DNA of 64,000 nucleotides from NCBI GenBank assembly GCA_903924465.1, contig CAIYBN010000001.1:1-64000 (forward strand), in the 5' to 3' direction. Below the pieces are notes generated by a model. The model was not told where the DNA came from. It made no database searches and saw only the letters and a list, made by a program, of their open reading frames with translations. Positions within the stretch are counted from its first letter, which is position 1, and each line of letters starts with the position of its first letter. The position numbers and the translations under genes are program-made. Of the stretch, positions 45,595 to 53,388 are shown in pieces. Source of the stretch: an uncultured Myxococcales bacterium. Lineage in GTDB: Bacteria; Myxococcota_A; UBA9042.

Positions 45595-46224
45595 TCACAC
45601 TTTCTTGCGCGTCATGAAGACCACCGCGACGTACAGCAGCATCAGCACGACCACGCCGAGCACGATCGTCGTCAGCTTGGCCTTGAGCGCGTGAACCATC
45701 GCGTTGGGATCGTTGATGAGGTTCGGTTCCGCACCGAGCACTTCCTGACCGAACCACGCGAGCACGCTGCACCAGAGACCGGAACCGAAGAGCGTCATCG
45801 CGCTGTAAACGCCAAACGGCGTGCGCACGATGCCCGCCGGAATGCCGATGAGGTGGCGAACGACGGGCAGGAGCCGCGCGAAGAAGACGCCGCCGGTATG
45901 GAAGCGCGCGAGGAACGTCTCCGATTGCGCGAGTTTCTCAGGCGAAATCATGACATACTTGCCGTAGCGCAAGATCAACGGCCGGCCGAGCCAGCGTGAA
46001 GTCCAGTACATGACGGTCGCACCGAGGTAGGAACCGAGCGTGCCGGCGATGATGACGGCGTAGATGTTGAGCTTGCCCTGCGATGCCCAATACGCAGCCG
46101 GCGGAATCACGACCTCGGATGGCAATGGAATGATGGAAGATTCTGCCGCCATCGAAGCGACGAGGCCCGCGTATCCCCAATCGCGGACCCAAGTGAACCA
46201 GAGGGCAATCAAGCTGTGCATCAT
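45595..46224 (-). CDS. DedA family membrane protein
   Basis: The 209-residue protein shows DedA/SNARE-associated features: PLPSEVVIPPAAY with its Glu, GSYLGATVMYWTSRWLG and RLLPVVRHLIGIPAGI with conserved Arg residues. DedA proteins flip undecaprenyl phosphate or phospholipids. The ATG at 46224 or 46221 may start it. It lies on the same strand as the GT4 gene, 21 bp upstream, suggesting a shared role in lipid-linked glycan recycling. Confidence 0.9.
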   Translation of the reverse strand: MMHSLIALWFTWVRDWGYAGLVASMAAESSIIPLPSEVVIPPAAYWASQGKLNIYAVIIAGTLGSYLGATVMYWTSRWLGRPLILRYGKYVMISPEKLAQSETFLARFHTGGVFFARLLPVVRHLIGIPAGIVRTPFGVYSAMTLFGSGLWCSVLAWFGQEVLGAEPNLINDPNAMVHALKAKLTTIVLGVVVLMLLYVAVVFMTRKKV

Positions 46225-46367
46225 GGGCAACGTCCAAGCGATGCGTCGCGCATCGGGATGCGCAGACTAGCGATCAGCCGCCGCGGTGGCAAGGATTTCG
46301 GCGGGTCTGAATCCACCGATTCTGGCGCAGGCAAGCGCGTTGGTGGATTTCGGCGAGACATCTGCCG

Positions 46368-47114
46368 TCAGTCGTTCGCGTCGATGTCCTGCTGAACGCG
46401 CTCAAGCGTCGCCATCGCCACCGCCAGATTGCGGGACAGCTGCTGGCGCTCGTCGGACGACAGCCGGCTCGGATCCAGCGAGGACAGCGCACTGACCGCG
46501 CTCAGCAGTCCGATCCCGGAACCCAAATCCGGACCCGCGTCGGAGTCCGACATGCCGCGCAACAAGGTCCGCCGCCGCGCGTCTTCCGACAATTGCCGCC
46601 GCGCTTGCTCCGGGTTCAACTCCGGCTGGCGCACCATCACGCCCGCGATGCGCAGCGCTTCCTCACCGCCAATGTCTGGATTCAGCAGGAGAAAGCCGTG
46701 CAATTGTTCCGCTGCCTGCTCGCGATCGGCCAGGCGCACGAGGGCCGCGCCATGACGCAGCCCGATACGCCGGCTGCGCAGAGATTCCCGAAATGATTCA
46801 CGAAGTTTGATAATGCCGGCGATGACCTGCAGACTGCGCCCGGACACACCGACGCTTTTGGCGACGATGTCCCAGTCGACCTGTAGGTACGACTTGAGGG
46901 CGACGACAGCCTCGGCCCGTTCCATGCTGTCAAGACGTTCATCCAGGATGGTCGCAACCAGGCCTTCAATCACCGATTCCGTGTAGGAAGACTCTGCCGA
47001 GGCGGCCATCCGCGCTGCCATCGCCGCGACGGGCGAAGCAGGCGGTCCAGGCGGTCGTGCATACGCTTCGCTGTCCTCGGACGCAAAGCCCGCAGAAACT
47101 GCGCTTTTCGACAT
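46368..47114 (-). CDS. ParB-like helix-turn-helix protein (orphan)
   Basis: The 248-residue protein has a central region (about 75-125) that reads like the HTH core of ParB/KorB: VAKSVGVSGRSLQVIAGI, then FRESLRSRRIGLRHGAALVRL. The N-terminal ParB CTPase motifs (GERR-type) are absent. The ATG at 47114 has GGGAGGAA upstream. No parA gene is adjacent. A perfect palindrome, TCACAATTGTGA, lies 167 bp upstream between this gene and queG. A DNA-binding regulator seems likelier than a partition protein. Confidence 0.6.
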   Translation of the reverse strand: MSKSAVSAGFASEDSEAYARPPGPPASPVAAMAARMAASAESSYTESVIEGLVATILDERLDSMERAEAVVALKSYLQVDWDIVAKSVGVSGRSLQVIAGIIKLRESFRESLRSRRIGLRHGAALVRLADREQAAEQLHGFLLLNPDIGGEEALRIAGVMVRQPELNPEQARRQLSEDARRRTLLRGMSDSDAGPDLGSGIGLLSAVSALSSLDPSRLSSDERQQLSRNLAVAMATLERVQQDIDAND

Positions 47115-47280
47115 GATGTTCCTCCCACTTTTCCGACGCTGCCCGTCGCCCAACGCGTCACGGGGGGGACCGTGTCGCCGCGTCGCTCGATCAAGACGGC
47201 CCAAACCCCACGTTCGGGCTTCCAGATAGTGGCGGGACTCAGGTCGCCGCGCAAGCAAAATTCCACTTGCGAAGAGGTTT

Positions 47281-47292
47281 TCACAATTGTGA
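47281..47292. promoter_or_regulatory. Perfect palindrome TCACAATTGTGA
   Basis: This 12-bp palindrome lies in the divergent gap between the ParB-like gene (start 47114) and queG (start 47347). It could be the operator of the ParB-like protein. The arrangement differs from the CRP consensus (TGTGA-N6-TCACA), since the halves face the other way. Confidence 0.4.
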
Positions 47293-47346
47293 CAGAATAG
47301 CAACAGAAACGACCAAGTCTCCACCGGTGGGCTAGAATGCAGCGTG

Positions 47347-48519
47347 ATGACTCACAGCCTTGAACATCCAGACAGGCAGACGGACGAAGATGAATTCGTC
47401 GTGCTGTCCAAGTCTGAGCGGCGGCGGCGGGCGAAACTGCGAACGCTCGCCACGTGGGGCGAGACGCCGGAGCAAACCCGCGAACGGCGGACGCGCCTGT
47501 TCCGGGAGCACGCGCTGCGGTGCGGATTCTCACAAGTTGGCATCGCGCGCGCGCAGGCGCTGCCGCAGGCCCAGGCGCACATGGAGGCGTGGCTCGCTGC
47601 GGGCCGGCATGGCTCGATGGCGTGGCTGGCGGACGATGTCGCGCGGCGGTGCAATCCCCTGAAGCTGGTGCCCGGCGCTCAGTCGGTCGTAGTCGTGGCG
47701 CTGGACTATGACAGCGACGCGCCGAAGACGCACGACGTCGCCCTGCAAAGCGAAGACCGCGCGTGGATCTCCCGCTACGCCTGGGGCGATGACTACCATC
47801 TGGTCATGGAGCGCCGACTGAAGCAGTTGGACGCGCAACTGACTGCGGCGCTCAAGCCCGAGCTCGGCGAGTACTTTCGCGGTCCCGGCGGACCAGTCCG
47901 CCCGTTCAAGTCGGTCGAGGACATGCGCTGGATGGTCGATTACGGGCCCATTCTCGAGCGGGAATGGGCGGTTCGTGCCGGCCTGGGCTGGCGCGGCAAG
48001 CATTCGCTGATCGTCCATCCGCGCCGCGGTTCACTTTTCTTTCTGGCATGCATCGTCACGAGCATCGACTTACAGCCTGACGACATGCTTGGAGATTTCT
48101 GCGGGACTTGCACAGCCTGCATCGACGCCTGCCCGACCCAGGCCATCGTCGCCCCCTACGTTGTCGACGCGCGTTTGTGCATCAGCCACACGACGATCGA
48201 GATGACCGGGGTGATTCCGCCTGCCGAGCGACATCTTGTGGGCAATCAGGTCTTCGGCTGCGACATTTGCCAGGACGTTTGCCCGTGGAATCGCTTCAGT
48301 CGACCGGGCGATCCCGCGTTTGCGCCGCGCGACGGACTGGTTGCCCCCCGACTGGACGACCTGATCGCCATGAATGCCGAGACGTTTGCCCGGCAGTTTG
48401 CGCAAAGTCCGGTCAAACGACGCGGGCTGGAAGGGCTTCAGGACAACGCGCGGGCGGTGCGCGAAGGGCGATCAGCCGCGTTGCGGGACAAGGACCGCGA
48501 CGAGCCAGCGCAGAAATAG
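47347..48519 (+). CDS. queG: Epoxyqueuosine reductase
   Basis: The protein has about 390 residues. QueG reduces epoxyqueuosine to queuosine in tRNA, using cobalamin and two [4Fe-4S] clusters. The cluster cysteines are visible in CGTCTACIDACP and CDICQDVCPWN, and RAGLGWRGKHSL is the family motif. An N-terminal extension of about 50 charged residues precedes the usual start; GTG at 47344 or ATG at 47347 may begin it. TAGAAT at 47333 suggests a promoter very close to the start codon. Its last 48 bp are antisense to the next gene. Confidence 0.94.
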   Translation: MTHSLEHPDRQTDEDEFVVLSKSERRRRAKLRTLATWGETPEQTRERRTRLFREHALRCGFSQVGIARAQALPQAQAHMEAWLAAGRHGSMAWLADDVARRCNPLKLVPGAQSVVVVALDYDSDAPKTHDVALQSEDRAWISRYAWGDDYHLVMERRLKQLDAQLTAALKPELGEYFRGPGGPVRPFKSVEDMRWMVDYGPILEREWAVRAGLGWRGKHSLIVHPRRGSLFFLACIVTSIDLQPDDMLGDFCGTCTACIDACPTQAIVAPYVVDARLCISHTTIEMTGVIPPAERHLVGNQVFGCDICQDVCPWNRFSRPGDPAFAPRDGLVAPRLDDLIAMNAETFARQFAQSPVKRRGLEGLQDNARAVREGRSAALRDKDRDEPAQK

Positions 48520-49224
48520 GGCCACCAGCGCGAGCGCGAGCGCCGGCAGCACGGCGCCACACACGTGCGTCATCGCCTGCAGAAGCTGAAAACCAAAAGG
48601 CAAATGCAGTAGCCTGCCAGCACACCAAGCGCCGAGGCAGCACAGCAACACGAGCGTCAGGCCGCGCCAGGTGCCGCGCAAATCGGCCTGCGACGGCACA
48701 CCATGCGCGGCAATCGCCACCATCGCATACAGCCGCAGCAACGTCGCCGTCCTCATCCAACCGCCCGCCGCCAGATGCGCGCCGGAAATCGCGCCCAGTT
48801 GTTGCAGATCGTGCGACAGCGTGCCTGGATTCGTCGTTCGCGTGGGCCACTGGCCGCCTTCGAGCCACGCCAGCAGCCACATGCATGCCAGCGAGGCCAA
48901 CAGCGGCGCCAAACCGACGAACAGCTCGGCCAACCAGGCGAGCGGCCCGGTGCCCGGCTCCCACAGCACGTAGCCCAGCACCCCCGTCTTCTTGTCCGGT
49001 GCAAGCAGGCGCAGCTCGCGAATCTTGCGGCGCGTCAGCAGGCACGCCAACGCGTGGGCGCCCTCGTGCACGGGCACGCCAAGCCAGCCGGTCGTAGCCA
49101 GAAGCGGTCGCCAGCCCAAGCGCTGAAGCCACACCCGATCTGCAACCACGGACATTCGCTGGACAAACAAAAGAAGTGCGGCGGTCGCGGCGATCGTCAG
49201 CAGCATGTCCTCGTGCACCGCCAT
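48472..49224 (-). CDS. Membrane protein with HExxH motif (M50-like)
   Basis: The 250-residue protein has about five hydrophobic helices. The first pair is followed by [13 protein letters not shown], an HExxH zinc-site motif inside a hydrophobic stretch as in site-2 and other M50 proteases. The second ligand motif (NPDG or LDG) is not recognisable, so catalysis is uncertain. A domesticated or structural role is possible. Its 3' end overlaps queG by 48 bp on the opposite strand. Confidence 0.65.
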   Translation of the reverse strand: MAVHEDMLLTIAATAALLLFVQRMSVVADRVWLQRLGWRPLLATTGWLGVPVHEGAHALACLLTRRKIRELRLLAPDKKTGVLGYVLWEPGTGPLAWLAELFVGLAPLLASLACMWLLAWLEGGQWPTRTTNPGTLSHDLQQLGAISGAHLAAGGWMRTATLLRLYAMVAIAAHGVPSQADLRGTWRGLTLVLLCCLGAWCAGRLLHLPFGFQLLQAMTHVCGAVLPALALALVALFLRWLVAVLVPQRG

Positions 49225-49307
49225 GGCGCCAGCTTACCGCAGCCGGCGCACCTGTCGCGTTTTGCCGTCGCGTGCTAGGCTCCGCCGCGGTTGAACCGAG
49301 AGGCCCC

Positions 49308-50219
49308 ATGCCAAGCGCCGCCGTTGCCCAAGCCCTCTTTGATGTGGCAGCGCGCAGTGCCGCGGTTTCGCCAAATGGCCCGCGCGTCTTCATCGTGTCC
49401 GATTCCCTGGGTGAGACCGCGGAGCTTGTGACCAAAGCGGCGCTCTCGCAGTTTGGCGACACGCTAATCAGCATGCACCGCTTTCCGATGATCACCAGCG
49501 GCTCGGATATCGACGCGATCGTGCTCGCAGCGACGGAGCGTCCGACGCTCATTGTCTACACGCTCATCGTGCCCGAAGTGCGCCAAGCGATGGACGCGTT
49601 GACCGAGGCACACGCGGTGATTGCCATCGACGTCATGGGCCCGATGATGTCCGGCTTCATCCAGTTGCTGGGCGAACCGCCGCAGCTGCGTCCGGGCCTG
49701 ATTCACCAGATGGACTCGGCGTATTTCCGGCGCATCGAATGCGTGGAGTTTGCCGTCAAGTACGACGATGCCCGTGATCCCAAAGGCTTTCTGCTGGCCG
49801 ACATCGTGCTGCTGGGCGTATCGCGCTGCTCAAAGACGCCGGTCTCCATGTACCTGGCGCACCGCCGGTACCGCGTTGCCAATCTGCCGCTCGTGCCTGA
49901 AGTGCCTTTGCCCAAAGAGATTTTTCAGGTGCCACGCCACCACATGGTCGGCTTTCGCATCGACCCACGGACGCTCACGGATATCCGGATTGAACGGATG
50001 CGCACGATGGGCCTGCGGCGCGATGCGAACTACGCCGATCCCGGGCGCATTCTCGGCGAACTGGAATGGGCGGACGAGGTCTATCGCAAATTGGGCTGCG
50101 CGGTGATCGACGTGACCAACAAGGCGATTGAAGAAACCGCGGTTCGGGTGTTGGACATTGTCGCGCCGCCACCGCGCGCGGAACATGCGGAATCGTATCC
50201 GGCGAACGACGGGAGATGA
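49308..50219 (+). CDS. PPDK / PEP synthase regulatory protein
   Basis: The 303-residue bifunctional kinase-phosphorylase of the DUF299 family controls pyruvate phosphate dikinase or PEP synthase by reversible Thr phosphorylation. Signatures are [13 protein letters not shown] and the P-loop-like [15 protein letters not shown]. The ATG at 49308 follows GAGAGG. It lies 57 bp upstream of ppdK, its expected target. Confidence 0.94.
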   Translation: MPSAAVAQALFDVAARSAAVSPNGPRVFIVSDSLGETAELVTKAALSQFGDTLISMHRFPMITSGSDIDAIVLAATERPTLIVYTLIVPEVRQAMDALTEAHAVIAIDVMGPMMSGFIQLLGEPPQLRPGLIHQMDSAYFRRIECVEFAVKYDDARDPKGFLLADIVLLGVSRCSKTPVSMYLAHRRYRVANLPLVPEVPLPKEIFQVPRHHMVGFRIDPRTLTDIRIERMRTMGLRRDANYADPGRILGELEWADEVYRKLGCAVIDVTNKAIEETAVRVLDIVAPPPRAEHAESYPANDGR

Positions 50220-50276
50220 CCCAAAAACTACCGCGCCGCTGGTCAAGAACGACCGCCGCACAGTTGGAGACTTGAA

Positions 50277-52937
50277 ATGGCAACACAACGACATGTCTAT
50301 GCTTTCTCAGAAGGCCGCGCCAGTCAGAAGGGCCTGCTCGGCGGCAAAGGTGCCAATCTGGCGGAGATGAGCCATATCGGCCTGCCGGTGCCGCCAGGCT
50401 TTACCCTGACCACCGTTGCGTGCAACGCCTACACCGCGCTGGGCCGCCTGCCCGACGGTCTCATGGACGAGGTCGCCAGCGCGCTTCAGGATCTGGAAAA
50501 GGCGACCGGCAAAACGCTCGGCGATCCCCAGAATCCGCTGCTCGTGTCGGTTCGTTCAGGCGCGGCGGTGTCGATGCCTGGGATGATGGACACCGTGCTG
50601 AACCTCGGCCTGAACGACGCCACAGTCCTGGGCTTGGCGGCCGCCACGCAGAATCCGCGCTTTGCTTGGGATTGTTACCGACGCTTCCTGCAAATGTTCG
50701 GCAATGTCGTGCTGGGCCTCGGGCTGCACGAGTTCGAGCGCGCGTTCTATGCGCGCAAGGAGCAATGCGGCGCCCGGAGCGATCCGGAAGTGCCCGCAGC
50801 CGTGCTCGAGCAGGTGGCCCGCGACCACCAGGGCATCATTCTCCGCCTGACCGGCCAGCCATTTCCGCAGGAACCACGCGAACAACTGCGCGCGGCGATC
50901 TGCGCGGTCTTTGAGTCCTGGAACAATCCGCGCGCGGCTGTCTATCGGCAATTGCACAAGATTCCCGAGTCGCTGGGCACGGCCGTCAGCGTGCAATCCA
51001 TGGCCTTTGGCAACCTGGGCGATGACTCGGGAACCGGCGTCGTGTTCACGCGAAATCCCAACACCGGCGAGAACGAATTCTACGGCGAATTCCTACTGAA
51101 CGCACAGGGCGAAGACGTCGTCGCCGGCATCCGCACACCGCAGCCGATCGCGCACTTGCAGGACAAGCTGCCGGACGCGTACCGCCAGCTGTTTGAGACC
51201 TGCCAACTGCTCGAAAAGCACTACGCCGACATGCAAGATATTGAATTTACCGTGGAACGTGGCCGCTTGTACATGCTGCAATGCCGCGTGGGCAAGCGAA
51301 CCGCTCAGGCCGCCGTGCAAATTGCCGTGGACATGGTGGCCGAGGGGCTGATCCAGAAGGAGCAAGCGCTGTTGCGGGTTGACCCGTCTCAAATTGAGAC
51401 ACTGTTGCATCGCCGAATTGATCCCAAAGCGGAGATGGACGTGATTGCGACCGGCTTGCCGGCAAGTCCAGGCGCGGCCACGGGTCGGATGGTGATGGAC
51501 CCGGACGAGGCGGTCAAACAGCAGAAGGAAGGCCACAAAGTCATTCTGGTGCGGCACGAAACGACGCCGGACGACATCCATGGCATGGTTGCGAGCGAAG
51601 GCGTCCTGACGGCGCGCGGCGGCATGACCTGCCACGCGGCGATCGTCGCGCGGGGCATGGGCAAACCGTGCATCGTCGGCTGTGAGTCGCTGCGGCTGGA
51701 CATGGTGGCCGGCACCCTGCGCGCTGGCGACAGGACGGTCAAGGTCGGTGATATCATTGCGATCGACGGCGGAACTGGGCGCGTGATTCTCGGCGATGTG
51801 CCGCTGGTCGACGCGCAACTTTCGCCCGCCTTTCAGAAGTTGCTCGCCTGGGCAGATGCAGTGCGTAGGCTCGGCGTGCGTGCCAATGCCGACAATCCGC
51901 AGGATGCCGCGAAAGCCCGCGCGTTTGGCGCGGAGGGCATCGGCCTGTGCCGGACGGAACACATGTTCGGCCAAGGCGGCCACGAGCCCGAGCGGATGGC
52001 CGCGGTGCAGGAAATGATCCTGGCGGAGACCTTTGAAGACCGCGAACGCGCGTTGGCCAAGCTATTCCCGATGCAACTCGTCGATTTTCTCGGCATTTTT
52101 CGCGCGATGGCGCCACATCCCGTGACGATCCGCCTGCTGGATCCACCGCTGCACGAATTCTTACCCGGCGAAGAGGAACTGGCGGTGGAAGTCGCGGTCG
52201 CACACGCGCTCGGGCGTGATCCAGGGCGCGCCGCCGTGCTGCTGCGCAAGGTGCGCGCGCTGGCAGAGACGAACCCGATGCTGGGCTTCCGCGGCGTGCG
52301 ACTGGGCATCGTCTATCCGGAAATCTACGAAATGCAGACGCGGGCGATCCTGACCGCCGCCAAGCAGTTGACCGATGAAGGCGTGATTGTGCACGCGGAA
52401 ATCATGGTGCCGCTGGTCGGTCACGTCGCAGAATTGCAGGCGATTCGACAGATGATCGAGGAAGTGGCTGAAGATGTGGCGCCGGATCTTGAGTTCCTGA
52501 TTGGCACGATGATCGAGGTGCCGCGCGCGGCGCTCACCGCGGACGAGATCGCCAAATACGCGGACTTCTTCTCGTTTGGCACCAACGATTTGACCCAGAC
52601 GACGTTTGGCTATAGCCGCGACGACGCCGAAGGCCGGTTCCTGGCGCATTACGTCGCGCAGAAACTGCTGCCGGAAAACCCGTTCGTCGCACTGGACCAA
52701 AAAGGCGTGGGCAAGCTCGTGCAAATGGCCGCCGAACTCGGCCGCGCGGCGCATCCCGGCATCAAGCTTGGCATTTGCGGCGAACACGGCGGCGAACCAT
52801 CGTCCATCGACTTCTGCCACAGGATCGGCCTGAGCTACGTTTCCTGCTCGCCATTTCGCGTGCCGGTCGCGCGCTTGGCTGCGGCCCAGTCCGCCGTGCG
52901 CGAAAGCGGCGTCAGCGCGACATCGTCCGCGGTGTAG
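50277..52937 (+). CDS. ppdK: Pyruvate, phosphate dikinase
   Basis: The 886-residue enzyme interconverts pyruvate, ATP and phosphate with PEP, AMP and diphosphate. N-terminal grasp domain GGKGANLAEMSHIGLPVPPG in part; phospho-His domain GGMTCHAAIVARG with catalytic His453 and the adjacent regulatory Thr; C-terminal barrel with the Cys-bearing GICGEHGGEPSS. The regulatory protein gene lies just upstream. An inverted repeat GTCTCAAATTGAGAC falls within codons at 51386-51400 and matches two sites downstream of the stop. Confidence 0.97.
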   Translation: MATQRHVYAFSEGRASQKGLLGGKGANLAEMSHIGLPVPPGFTLTTVACNAYTALGRLPDGLMDEVASALQDLEKATGKTLGDPQNPLLVSVRSGAAVSMPGMMDTVLNLGLNDATVLGLAAATQNPRFAWDCYRRFLQMFGNVVLGLGLHEFERAFYARKEQCGARSDPEVPAAVLEQVARDHQGIILRLTGQPFPQEPREQLRAAICAVFESWNNPRAAVYRQLHKIPESLGTAVSVQSMAFGNLGDDSGTGVVFTRNPNTGENEFYGEFLLNAQGEDVVAGIRTPQPIAHLQDKLPDAYRQLFETCQLLEKHYADMQDIEFTVERGRLYMLQCRVGKRTAQAAVQIAVDMVAEGLIQKEQALLRVDPSQIETLLHRRIDPKAEMDVIATGLPASPGAATGRMVMDPDEAVKQQKEGHKVILVRHETTPDDIHGMVASEGVLTARGGMTCHAAIVARGMGKPCIVGCESLRLDMVAGTLRAGDRTVKVGDIIAIDGGTGRVILGDVPLVDAQLSPAFQKLLAWADAVRRLGVRANADNPQDAAKARAFGAEGIGLCRTEHMFGQGGHEPERMAAVQEMILAETFEDRERALAKLFPMQLVDFLGIFRAMAPHPVTIRLLDPPLHEFLPGEEELAVEVAVAHALGRDPGRAAVLLRKVRALAETNPMLGFRGVRLGIVYPEIYEMQTRAILTAAKQLTDEGVIVHAEIMVPLVGHVAELQAIRQMIEEVAEDVAPDLEFLIGTMIEVPRAALTADEIAKYADFFSFGTNDLTQTTFGYSRDDAEGRFLAHYVAQKLLPENPFVALDQKGVGKLVQMAAELGRAAHPGIKLGICGEHGGEPSSIDFCHRIGLSYVSCSPFRVPVARLAAAQSAVRESGVSATSSAV

Positions 52938-52940
52938 TGT

Positions 52941-52994
52941 GTCTCAGTTTGAGACGCGCCGTGCCAATATCGCCATCCCGTATCAAATCGAGAC
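52941..52994. promoter_or_regulatory. Paired 15-bp inverted repeats (candidate enhancer sites)
   Basis: GTCTCAGTTTGAGAC (52941-52955) and GTATCAAATCGAGAC (52980-52994) each differ at two positions from the perfect palindrome-like copy GTCTCAAATTGAGAC inside ppdK (51386-51400). Their centres lie 39 bp apart and about 155 and 116 bp upstream of the sigma-54 promoter centre, the usual position for activator (NtrC-type) sites. I infer upstream activating sequences. Confidence 0.55.
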
Positions 52995-53093
52995 AGGTTT
53001 CGCGCAGTTGGCCCCATGACGCAAGGTCTTGCCGCAGCGCGTCATTCCGATATACCGCTGATTACACAGGCAATTATTGACACACCGCACAAC

Positions 53094-53110
53094 TTGGCAT
53101 GGCCTTTGCA
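53094..53110 (+). promoter_or_regulatory. Sigma-54 type promoter
   Basis: TTGGCATGGCCTTTGCA carries the invariant GG (53096-53097) and GC (53108-53109) separated by exactly 10 bp, with TTTGCA matching the -12 element (TTGCA). The predicted start of transcription is near 53121. It points into the 270-bp non-coding stretch before serB, not toward a protein gene. A TTGACA at 53077 has no fitting -10, so a sigma-70 promoter is less likely. Confidence 0.7.
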
Positions 53111-53120
53111 TCGTCCTATA

Positions 53121-53370
53121 TCGAGTGAGCTGAATCCCTATGACTTCCATGAACTCCATTCACCAATTCCTTTCACCCTGCGACGCGCTTAGGCCCGTCA
53201 GCGCCCCCATGGGTGCGTAGCAACGTCTGCTCTGCCGGCTCTCCATCGTTAGGGAGTGGAGAACCGGAAGCGAAAGCTGCAGACGCCACGCGCGCACCCC
53301 CTTCCACCAAGAAACTCTCACTCCAGGCTGAGGCGACCGTGACGAAAGTCCGGTCGCCTTCGCCTTTTTT
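53121..53370 (+). ncRNA. Candidate sigma-54-dependent structured small RNA
   Basis: About 250 nt lie between the sigma-54 promoter and an intrinsic terminator. Helix P1 pairs CGTCTGC (53224-53230) with GCAGACG (53279-53285). Inside it are P2, CCGG/TCTCCA (53235-53245) with TGGAGA/CCGG (53257-53267), and P3, AGC-GAAA-GCT (53269-53278), a GNRA-capped arm. P1-P3 form a three-way junction. A 26-codon open frame (53140-53220) precedes the structure and may be chance. I recognise no known RNA family; the shape could equally be a sRNA or an orphan leader RNA. Confidence 0.55.
53331..53370 (+). terminator. Intrinsic terminator of the candidate small RNA
   Basis: AGGCGACCG (53331-53339) pairs with CGGTCGCCT (53351-53359) over nine base pairs with an 11-nt loop, followed after five bases by TTTTTT (53365-53370). 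It ends plus-strand transcription 19 bp before the 3' end of the oppositely oriented serB. Confidence 0.85.
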
Positions 53371-53388
53371 GGTCACCGTCGCAGGCGG

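Noticed and set aside
46242-46256. GATGCG-TCG-CGCATC hairpin near the DedA start as a terminator
   Set aside because: There is no T tract on either side, and the stem is short.
53077-53105. Sigma-70 promoter from TTGACA at 53077
   Set aside because: No acceptable -10 lies 15-19 bp downstream, while the sigma-54 pattern at 53094 fits exactly.
53221-53370. RNase P, tmRNA, SRP or a classic riboswitch
   Set aside because: The conserved cores of these RNAs were compared by eye and not found; only GAAAGTCCGG in the terminator loop recalls RNase P, and it lies in the wrong context.
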